Shown here piece by piece: positions 13,635-19,983 of a DNA stretch of 19,983 nucleotides. The position numbers and the translations under genes are program-made. Every line of letters begins with the position of its first letter. Position 1 is the first letter of the stretch. The notes below the pieces were generated by a model. It was given only the letters and a program-made list of their open reading frames with translations. It was not told the origin of the DNA and did not search any database. Origin of the DNA: an uncultured Clostridium sp. (GTDB lineage Bacteria > Bacillota_A > Clostridia > TANB77 > CAG-508); the NCBI GenBank assembly GCA_930980675.1, contig CAKNIU010000019.1, forward strand, positions 1-19,983, read 5' to 3'.

Positions 13635-15503
13635 TTAGTTTCCTCCTAACTCTAAAATTTGGGCTTGTACATTGTTTAGTGTGTTTTCTAGCTCTGCTTG
13701 TTTATTAAATAAAGTTTCTAAATCTTTATAATATTTTACGTTTAGTGTTGGTTTTAAATCTTCTGTTGTATAAAAGTGTGTTACTTCTTTATATGTGCCG
13801 TCTTTTATTATTTGGTCTAGAACTTGTGTTTGCTCTGCTGTACATTCTAGTAACTCAGGTGTTGCTAATATATAATAAATATATGGAACTTGAGTTTGAG
13901 CTTTTTCTTGCCAAAAAGTCTTTACTTCATCTTCACTACTTGCAGTCTCTACTGGTAATCTTATATTTACTTTGTTATTCTCAAGATTAAAACCTATTAA
14001 ATCGGTTCCCCACAAAGTACTACTTAAATTTGTATTAAAATAATTAGAAATTGCATTATTATCATACTCATCGTAATTATTATTTAAAGTATTTGTACTA
14101 TTCCATCTTTTTGTATTAACATCTTTTCCAGACTGTACGCTACCAACAGACCAATACGTGCTTGATAAATCAAATTTATTTATATAATGTTGTTCATACC
14201 ATTTTCCTTCTTGTCTAACAAAACTATCTTTATAATCTCCTAATTTATAAAATGGCTTTTGGATTGGTATTGTATATATATTTTCTTTATGTTCAACATA
14301 ACTTGTAACTGTATCTTCTTCTGCCCAAAGTTGAAACTCAAAAAATTCTTTCTCCTCACCATTTTCCCAAGCTGTAATTCTGAGGATTCCATCTTCCTCT
14401 ACATTAATCGTTCTAGTATATAAAGTATTTACTTCCATTTTTTGTAAACTAGTAAAATTATATTCTGGAGTGTAAACATCATTAATGTATATGGAAAACG
14501 TAATATCGTGTGCAACAGAGCTTAGTAGTACTAAATTTAATTTTAAAATTTGTCCTTTAAAAATTGGTACTTCTGTTAAATTTACTGCATTTATCCATCC
14601 TTTATTTTTTATACCATTTTCTGTTAGTTCCCATTTATCTGTCAAAATTATTTTTGCTAAGTTTTTATTACTTTCAGTAATTTTTGCACTACCACTATCT
14701 CCAACTGCTTGTACTACACTTGGATTTGCTAAAGTTGGAGTAGCCTCTTTTCCTTCTACCCAGTCAGAGTTTGACGTCTCTGAAATACTATATCTTGCGT
14801 TCCAGTTCTGATTTTCTCCTCCACCAAATCCAAGCTGAATATTGTATGTGCCTCCAACTGTAGGAGTAAATTCATATTCTTGATTTTCGCTGTCAGGAAA
14901 CCATTGATTTTCAGAATCTTTAAATAAAGATGCACTTCCAGATTTCGAGCCCCAAAGTCTCAAATAATATTTTTTACCTGCTTCTAATTTTGCAGTTCCA
15001 ACTACTTTATATGAAGTATAAGTAACATCACTTGTTCCTGTAATTGTTATTACGCCGTTCTTTATATTAATAGCCATGCTATGAAAATTTTCTTCCTTAT
15101 CAGGAATGATAGCTTTATTTTTGCCTTCATTTACCTCTTGATAGCTATTTCCTTGCAAACCAAAGTCTACTAACTCCATTTCGGCACTATCATTTAAGCT
15201 TATCTCTGCACCAGCTGCTGTTCCTGTTGGAATTTGTGCTCTTAAGTTAGCGTTCTCTGCTTTCAAGTCTTGTATATCAGTCGCGTTGTCTTCAATATTC
15301 TCTGCGTTTTTTTCTATGCTTTTATTCTGTGTTTCCTGTTTCTCTTTGATTTTTGTTATATCTTCTTTTATTTCAGTATCATCATATGTATTATCATTTA
15401 TAGCTTCATCAATTGATTCAGCCATTTTTTTCATATCACCAAGTACGTCTGCTGGCTGTGTACCATCATTGGGATAATAAATTCCATTTTTAGTTGTGGC
15501 CAT
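13635..15503 (-). CDS. Phage tail fibre / receptor-binding protein
   Basis: This 622-residue protein begins MATTKNGIYYPNDGTQPADVLGDMKKMAESID, a common N-terminal tail-attachment sequence in Firmicutes phages. A predicted coiled coil (about 40-92, TKIKEKQETQNKSIEKNAE...) could form the trimeric stalk. Two β-rich regions follow: about 140-250 (VITITGTSDVTYTSYKVVGTAKLEAGKKYYLRLWG, carbohydrate-binding-like) and 285-400. A conserved C-terminal part then contains KLGDYKDSFVRQEGKWYEQHYINKFDL and ends in a second short coil. The ATG at 15503 has AAAGGAG upstream, lying inside the 55-aa gene before it. It probably binds the host surface receptor. The exact ligand is unknown. Confidence 0.88.
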   Translation of the reverse strand: MATTKNGIYYPNDGTQPADVLGDMKKMAESIDEAINDNTYDDTEIKEDITKIKEKQETQNKSIEKNAENIEDNATDIQDLKAENANLRAQIPTGTAAGAEISLNDSAEMELVDFGLQGNSYQEVNEGKNKAIIPDKEENFHSMAINIKNGVITITGTSDVTYTSYKVVGTAKLEAGKKYYLRLWGSKSGSASLFKDSENQWFPDSENQEYEFTPTVGGTYNIQLGFGGGENQNWNARYSISETSNSDWVEGKEATPTLANPSVVQAVGDSGSAKITESNKNLAKIILTDKWELTENGIKNKGWINAVNLTEVPIFKGQILKLNLVLLSSVAHDITFSIYINDVYTPEYNFTSLQKMEVNTLYTRTINVEEDGILRITAWENGEEKEFFEFQLWAEEDTVTSYVEHKENIYTIPIQKPFYKLGDYKDSFVRQEGKWYEQHYINKFDLSSTYWSVGSVQSGKDVNTKRWNSTNTLNNNYDEYDNNAISNYFNTNLSSTLWGTDLIGFNLENNKVNIRLPVETASSEDEVKTFWQEKAQTQVPYIYYILATPELLECTAEQTQVLDQIIKDGTYKEVTHFYTTEDLKPTLNVKYYKDLETLFNKQAELENTLNNVQAQILELGGN

Positions 15504-15504
15504 C

Positions 15505-15672
15505 TTAATCTCCTTTCAACTCTTTATAAGTATAATTTTTAACTTCATTATAATTAAATGGTTTTAATTCATTATACGTTGCATATCTAATTGCTTTTAC
15601 TTTTAATCTAAAAGTAGAACCTACATATAATTTAGTAGGTTCTATAATTATTTCCGCTATTTTATTTGCCAT
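15505..15672 (-). CDS. Small phage tail-module protein, 55 aa
   Basis: A short gene from ATG 15672 with a strong RBS (AGGGGG, 5 nt upstream) to TAA at 15505-15507, two bases from the fibre start. The product begins MANKIAEIIIEPTKLYVGST and continues with FRLKVKAIRYATYNELK; it is likely a small β-sheet protein and has no cysteines or membrane segment. Its 3' end supplies the RBS for the fibre gene. A perfect 9-bp inverted repeat (15616-15643) falls within the coding sequence. The function is unknown; the position suggests a tail assembly or fibre accessory role. Confidence 0.8.
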   Translation of the reverse strand: MANKIAEIIIEPTKLYVGSTFRLKVKAIRYATYNELKPFNYNEVKNYTYKELKGD

Positions 15673-15681
15673 ATTTGCCCC

Positions 15682-16765
15682 CTAAGATATCTTCATTAAA
15701 ACAATTTTAAACTCATATGTATAAGATGATGTAAATGGTGCTTCTAGTGTAAAAGTTATTTTGCCGTTACCTTTATGATTAAAAGTAACCATAGACGCAA
15801 CGCCACCTCTTAGCCAAGTTCTGCTATCTAAAGGATTAGTATATCCAAATGCTTTACCATAGGCATTTGGATCCTCTGTTTTATGATGTACATACCAGCC
15901 AATTACAATACAATTATCTGAATTAAATCCTGATGGAAAGTCTAAAGTTGCTGTATTAAAAGATGTTGATTCTCCACTTGCTGGAGTAGTACTCAATTCT
16001 CCTGTTACAGAAGCAATATTAGCTTGTTTAGTTATTATACTAACATTTCCGCTTCCATCAAAATTAGTAGAACCACTAACTGCTCCTGTTAGAGCAATTT
16101 TCCTTGCTGTTTTCAACTTATTTGCCGTTCCGAGAATTAGCACTAATATTACCACTAATATCGCCACCAGTACCGACTTCAATTTTTCCACTTATTGTAC
16201 CTCCTGTTTTTAATAATACATCACTTTGGTCTTTCACACTCTCTAGTTGGTCTTTTAACTGCTGCAATACTTCTCCATATTCCGCTTCCATTGCATCATA
16301 TATACTGTCAAAATCTAAGAATGTTCTCATATCTTGAAATTCTGTTATTCCACTAGAATTTGTTCTAAATCTTGCTAATTCATATTGATATATTCCTGCA
16401 TTATTTTTAACTATATTTGTTTGAGTTAAATTAGGATAACTACTAGCTGACTTTACAACTTTATATACACCTTGATTAAATTGACTTTCTGTATTTTGCA
16501 AATCTAGATTAATTTCTATTACAAGTTTGCAATATGCAGTATCAGTTCCTGCTGCAACTGTACTTCCTGTATCTTCTTCCAAGAAACGACCTTGTATGCA
16601 AACTGCACCTCTATCAATAGTTAAATTGGAGCCACTATATGTTACCTGCATACCATTTTTGTAGTTGTTTGAAACTCCATTTCTTCCATTTAAAAAAGTA
16701 TTTATAAATAAAGCAAACATTGGGTTTCCAAAAATTTGTTTTGAAAAAACGTGTCCTTTAAGCAT
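15682..16765 (-). pseudogene. Tail fibre-like protein split by a frameshift
   Basis: From ATG 16765 (AAAGGAG upstream) the frame encodes 215 residues: a phage structural N-terminus (MLKGHVFSKQIFGNPMFALF), β-rich sequence, a coiled coil (EAEYGEVLQQLKDQLESVKDQ) and the start of the fibre motif GGTISGKIEVGTGGDISGNIS, then stops. In the +1 frame the same fibre motif continues at once as TANKLKTARKIALTGAVSGS, then a C-terminal β domain to 15682. In related phage proteins the pieces SGNI...TATKLKTARKIALTGAV are contiguous, so one protein of about 360 residues appears broken near 16120-16135. The apparent membrane start MEKLKSVLVAILVV in the second frame is an out-of-frame reading of the fibre motif, not a real N-terminus. 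An assembly error or programmed shift is possible. Confidence 0.8.
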
Positions 16766-18008
16766 TTTTGCTCCTTTCTTTTAATAATTTATCTATAAAT
16801 TTAACCCTTATATTTCCGCAAGTGTATTCGTAAAATTTACTTTGTGTTATCTTTACTGCCGATATATAAGTATCAAATATTAAAGATTCTTTAGTTTTTA
16901 TAGCAATTGGTGTACCTATTTTTATAAATCTGTTATAATAATTGAACGTTATATTATGGTTATAAGCATTTTGTTTCATTTGGTCTAAAGCCATTTGCTC
17001 TGCATCTTCATAATTTTCTGTATAGACTGTAACAGTACGTCCATCTGCTCTATTAGCATTATTTTTATCTGTTGTTGTTGTCCTATCATTTAATAGATAA
17101 AGTGTATATTGTCCTTTTTGCTCTACATCTGCAACTTTGTTATACAGAACCACAACTTTACTAACTACATCAGTTTCAAAGACTTCATTATAATTTGCAA
17201 TTGGCTGTGCTTTTACGTCTATTAATTCTTTGTTAATTTCTTTGCTTTCTATTGTTATAACAAGTTTTTTATTTACAATAGAAAAACTGTACACAATATC
17301 ATAATTTTGTGTACAGTTCGTCATCCAAGTATGTAAATTGTAAATTCCATTTTCTACATTTGTTACACTTGTTTGTTTCTTTGTATGTGTCTTTGCCACT
17401 ATTTGCATATATGTTTTATTTACAAAAGTATCTTCATTCTGTATAAAGTTTTTATTAATTGCATTTGCTATAAAATCTTCTACTCCTGTTGTCTTTATTA
17501 AATCCTCATTTTCTAGCACTATATTCTGGTCAAATAGATTCGTTAAATATTTTATTGTATATTCATATAGTGATTGTCCATCTGTGTTTTGTATATTATT
17601 AATCGTCCCCCAATAAATAACTTCATTATTCTTTTTTATTGCTACTATATCCCTAGCTTTAGAAGTTGTTTTCTTTAAAACATTCAAGATAGTATTTGCA
17701 TTAGTTTCTTCATCTATATTTATTTCATAATTAGATAACTCTACTATATCCTTAACTTTGAAAGTAAAATAATCGAATATCCACATAAATATTTTGTTTT
17801 GTTCTATTTTTATAGGCTCTTTTGCTAAAACTTGTATAACTGCTTCATCTGTAAAAGTTTCTCCAAATATATCTCGAAAAGTTACATTTATGTCATATAC
17901 TCCACCGACATCAGGAGCCTGTAAGTCTATTTCATAATAACCAGACTGTGAATTATAAATTAAATTGTAATCTTGATTATTAAAATTAATTGTTACTTGA
18001 TTTTCCAT
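16758..18008 (-). CDS. Phage tail protein (Tal/Gp37-like baseplate component)
   Basis: The 416-residue protein follows the distal tail gene, the usual place for the tail-tip (Tal) protein. Residues 1-65 look like an Ig/β-sandwich domain (GGVYDINVTFRDIFGETFTDEAVIQVL). The rest matches the general layout of siphovirus ReqiPepy6 Gp37-like proteins: WIFDYFTFKVKDIVELSNYE, a central domain with VIYWGTINNI, and a C-terminal β barrel with RFIKIGTPIAIKTKESLIFDTYISAVK and YEYTCGNIRVKF. There is no lysin domain, so it is shorter than Tal proteins that carry a peptidoglycan hydrolase. AGGAGG precedes ATG 18008. Its last 8 nt overlap the next gene, and a perfect 12-bp inverted repeat (17285-17318) lies within it. 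Confidence 0.83.
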   Translation of the reverse strand: MENQVTINFNNQDYNLIYNSQSGYYEIDLQAPDVGGVYDINVTFRDIFGETFTDEAVIQVLAKEPIKIEQNKIFMWIFDYFTFKVKDIVELSNYEINIDEETNANTILNVLKKTTSKARDIVAIKKNNEVIYWGTINNIQNTDGQSLYEYTIKYLTNLFDQNIVLENEDLIKTTGVEDFIANAINKNFIQNEDTFVNKTYMQIVAKTHTKKQTSVTNVENGIYNLHTWMTNCTQNYDIVYSFSIVNKKLVITIESKEINKELIDVKAQPIANYNEVFETDVVSKVVVLYNKVADVEQKGQYTLYLLNDRTTTTDKNNANRADGRTVTVYTENYEDAEQMALDQMKQNAYNHNITFNYYNRFIKIGTPIAIKTKESLIFDTYISAVKITQSKFYEYTCGNIRVKFIDKLLKERSKNA

Positions 18009-18017
18009 AACTACCTC

Positions 18018-18875
18018 CTAGACTGATTTATACTGAGGTAATATTGTCACTTGAGCATTTAACACTTCATTTTGTGCAGTAAGTCTTAATTCACAGCTTC
18101 TATTTACTGGTAGTCTGATTACATTATCATTTTCAAAGTCTATATGGTCTAAATCGAATAAACTTGTTGTAGTTCCATCTGTATTTTGTTTTAAAATATA
18201 AAAATCATTTTCCCTAGTTCCATAAAGTAACTTTTCATATTCTTGTATTTCTACATTAATTTCTACGGTTTGGTATAGTTCTCCATCTACGTAAAGTTCA
18301 ATTCGAGGATTTACTAAATGTCCATCCATTTGAACTAAAATTGGAGCATCTGTATGACCTTGATTTATGTATTGTAAATTTCTTGTATCATAATCTGTAA
18401 ATCTACTATCCCACATAAAGTCCCAACGTATTTCGTTTGTTTGAGGTGTTATTGTGTAGATTATAGTATTTTCTTCATACCATAAAGAGAGACAGTCGAA
18501 TGTGACTGTCTCCGATAATATTCCATTTTCTTGTTTTTGTGTTTTTGTAATATTTTTAAAATTAACGTCTTTAAAATATTCTTTTGAGCTTCCATCTTTA
18601 TAAGGTATTTTGTATCCAAATTTTAAACTTTCTGCATTTTCTACAAAGTCCGTAAAATTTTTATAGTTGTCATAATGTAAAAAATTTACAGTTCCTGAAA
18701 TTTGACCTTGCTGTATATTCCTTAGATTTTCTATAAATGTATTTCCAACTTGTTGATATTCTGTGTCGTATCCATAGCCCAAACCTTCTGGACCAGTAAG
18801 TAAAAATGCATTTCTTATATCCATTAACGAGAACGTTTGTCCTTTTTCATTTATTAAGTTAAATTCTCTTACCAT
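18018..18875 (-). CDS. Phage distal tail protein (Dit)
   Basis: Dit forms the hexameric hub between tail tube and baseplate in siphoviruses. The N-terminus (MVREFNLINEKGQTFSLMD...) and GLGYGYDTEYQQVGNTFIENLRNIQQGQISGTVNF have the standard Dit pattern, and the C-terminal half (about 140-285) forms the β-rich galectin/RIFT-like domain. Position after the tape-measure gene and before the Tal-like gene supports this. I choose ATG 18875 (285 residues), because GGAGG lies just before it. The ATG four codons upstream (18887) overlaps that RBS and has none of its own. A terminator lies immediately upstream, so Dit expression must depend on read-through or antitermination. Confidence 0.87.
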   Translation of the reverse strand: MVREFNLINEKGQTFSLMDIRNAFLLTGPEGLGYGYDTEYQQVGNTFIENLRNIQQGQISGTVNFLHYDNYKNFTDFVENAESLKFGYKIPYKDGSSKEYFKDVNFKNITKTQKQENGILSETVTFDCLSLWYEENTIIYTITPQTNEIRWDFMWDSRFTDYDTRNLQYINQGHTDAPILVQMDGHLVNPRIELYVDGELYQTVEINVEIQEYEKLLYGTRENDFYILKQNTDGTTTSLFDLDHIDFENDNVIRLPVNRSCELRLTAQNEVLNAQVTILPQYKSV

Positions 18876-18889
18876 ATCGTCCTCCATAC

Positions 18890-18918
18890 AAAAAAGACAT
18901 CTATATAAGATGCCTTTT
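18890..18918 (-). terminator. Terminator of the moron gene
   Basis: On the minus strand AAAAGGCATCT pairs with AGATGTCTTTT (11 bp, one G-U) around a 5-nt loop, and the run ends in six T. It begins directly after the moron stop codon and lies upstream of the dit gene. Confidence 0.88.
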
Positions 18919-18920
18919 AC

Positions 18921-19784
18921 TTAATTAATATCTACATATTCCGCTTCTATATATGGTAAAGTTATTTCTGCTCCTAAAATACTTGTGTAAGAAACCTCTC
19001 CCATTGCTGTACCATAAATAGTTATTATATCATCTTCTAATATTCTATCACCTTCAATTATGTATCTAACATAAACAGTATCACTATAATATCCGTTTTC
19101 TTTTGTTATATTTACTCTTAATTGTATAATATTTCCATCATACATCGTTTGTATTACTTCTCCAACCAATTTAACACGAGTTCCTATCATTTCAGCTGGG
19201 TTTCTAGCTAATTGTTCATAAGTATAAGTATTACAACTATCTTTAAATTCTTGTTTTTCTTGTTCTATTTGTTGTTGTTTTTGTTCTTGTTCCTGCTTTT
19301 CTTGTTCTTCTCTTGCCTTTTGCTCTTCTTCTTGTTGCTTTCTTTCAGCCTCTTCCTTTTCAGCTTTTTCTTGTGCTACTCTTTCTGCTTCATAGTTATT
19401 AATTTTAATTCCTTCGTTTTCTAAATAACTAGCTTCCGCAACTTCTGCATTATTCATATTATTTGCATCATCCTCATTAGAAAATAACCAAATAGTTAAG
19501 TCCACATCTTTATTTTGCTCTTTTCGCTCTTTATAGATTTCTTCTATTTCATCATTTGAAATATTTTTATTTGTAATTACTATTTTTTCTGTTTTCTTTT
19601 TGCCTCCATCCTCATAAATGTTTCTTAAAACTTTATAAGAAATACTTTCTTGTTGTATTACATTAGAAGATACTGGCACATTACCTACATCTTTGATTCT
19701 CACTAATACAATAATTAAAAGTATAGGAATAATTATAAAAATGATAGCCCAAAAGTACCATTTTTTTAAAATATCTTTGCTCAT
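18921..19784 (-). CDS. Membrane-anchored moron protein with OB-fold-like C-terminus
   Basis: The 287-residue protein is unlike its tail-gene neighbours. It has one N-terminal membrane segment (about 10-30, YFWAIIFIIIPILLIIVLV) with no lipobox or clear cleavage site, a small α/β domain (48-125, with SYKVLRNI and VDLTIWLFSNEDDANN), a long Glu/Gln/Lys coiled coil (134-180), and a C-terminal β-rich domain (187-285, YEQLARNPAEMIGTRVKLVG and ILEDDIITIYGTAMG). The last looks like an OB-fold domain common in Firmicutes surface proteins. Lys7-Lys8 before the segment suggest the bulk faces outward. A consensus promoter (19807-19835) and terminator (18890-18918) flank it, as for a phage moron expressed in the lysogen. 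Superinfection exclusion or host-surface modification is an inference only. RBS AAGGGGG precedes ATG 19784. Confidence 0.85.
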   Translation of the reverse strand: MSKDILKKWYFWAIIFIIIPILLIIVLVRIKDVGNVPVSSNVIQQESISYKVLRNIYEDGGKKKTEKIVITNKNISNDEIEEIYKERKEQNKDVDLTIWLFSNEDDANNMNNAEVAEASYLENEGIKINNYEAERVAQEKAEKEEAERKQQEEEQKAREEQEKQEQEQKQQQIEQEKQEFKDSCNTYTYEQLARNPAEMIGTRVKLVGEVIQTMYDGNIIQLRVNITKENGYYSDTVYVRYIIEGDRILEDDIITIYGTAMGEVSYTSILGAEITLPYIEAEYVDIN

Positions 19785-19806
19785 ATATCCATCCCCCTTT
19801 AAGAGG

Positions 19807-19835
19807 AGTATATATTACTTGTCAAATAATGTCAA
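19807..19835 (-). promoter_or_regulatory. Consensus sigma-A promoter for the moron
   Basis: TTGACA (19830-19835) and TATACT (19807-19812) are separated by exactly 17 nt on the minus strand. The -35 overlaps the stop codon of the upstream gene. A second TTGACA lies 10 nt further downstream (19820-19825). The promoter is far stronger than would be expected inside a late operon and should be active without phage factors. Confidence 0.9.
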
Positions 19836-19983
19836 TATTGAGAACCAAATTTTCTATTTATGTAATTAAAGCAAGCTTCAAGTTGTTCCTGATTTAATTG
19901 TTGCACATTAAATGTAATTTGTGGTGTTGTAAATATATTTCTAGTCTTATCTAAAACATTTTCACTAAAATTACCTAAATTTA
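19832..19983 (-). CDS. C-terminus of a large phage tail protein, probably tape measure (partial)
   Basis: The last 50 codons of a gene that begins beyond the window end at TGA 19832-19834. The visible part (NIFTTPQITFNVQQLNQEQLEACFNYINRKFGSQ) is polar. Its place directly before the moron and Dit makes tape-measure protein the likely identity, but the fragment itself carries no diagnostic motif. Confidence 0.6.
   Translation of the reverse strand, partial: NLGNFSENVLDKTRNIFTTPQITFNVQQLNQEQLEACFNYINRKFGSQY

Noticed and set aside
15682..16191. A separate membrane protein beginning MEKLKSVLVAILVVILVLIL
   Set aside because: The hydrophobic start is the out-of-frame translation of the fibre sequence KIEVGTGGDISGNIS; there is no proper RBS, and downstream sequence continues the fibre motif of the preceding frame.

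Overview
The window is AT-rich DNA (around 30% G+C by eye) with strong AGGAGG-type ribosome binding sites and mostly ATG starts. The gene content fits an endospore-forming member of the Clostridia, probably an uncultured gut lineage. The sporulation gene ylbJ, the Firmicutes-type mfd and the GH25 phage lysin support this. No rRNA or intact tRNA gene was seen, so a genus cannot be named.

Positions 1-9600 are chromosomal backbone. On the minus strand, in transcription order, are mfd (transcription-repair coupling), then a SpoU-family rRNA methyltransferase overlapping dtd (D-aminoacyl-tRNA deacylase), aspS (aspartyl-tRNA synthetase) with its own promoter, and a transglutaminase-like protein of unknown role. 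Between mfd and the methyltransferase lies a plus-strand unit (about 4549-4857) whose codon use differs from its neighbours. It has an extended -10 promoter, a strong RBS, a 30-codon Cys-rich ORF, an in-frame TAA followed by 38 more open codons, an RNA hairpin and a strong terminator. ylbJ is on the plus strand behind a sigma-E-like promoter.

Positions 9600-10630 are a decay zone. A truncated polysaccharide deacetylase lies back to back with a truncated, internally deleted and frameshifted processive glycosyltransferase. Together they look like the scar of a poly-N-acetylglucosamine-type surface polysaccharide locus. Two inverted repeats follow, then a 19-bp sequence resembling the 3' end of a tRNA (including CCA), a candidate phage attachment site.

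Positions 10820-11440 carry a RelE-type toxin/antitoxin pair on the minus strand. The toxin is frameshifted, and palindromes lie upstream of the antitoxin.

Positions 11720-19983 are the late end of a siphovirus-type prophage, all on the minus strand. In transcription order: the C-terminus of a probable tape-measure protein, an autonomous membrane-protein moron with its own promoter and terminator, distal tail protein, Tal/Gp37-like tail protein, a frameshifted fibre-like protein, a 55-aa tail protein, a 622-aa tail fibre, a chitin-binding-type protein, holin, GH25 endolysin and a terminator. Tight spacing and small overlaps suggest translational coupling. The prophage head genes and integrase are outside the window. 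The moron and the 4.6-kb small-ORF/RNA unit are the best candidates for undescribed biology.
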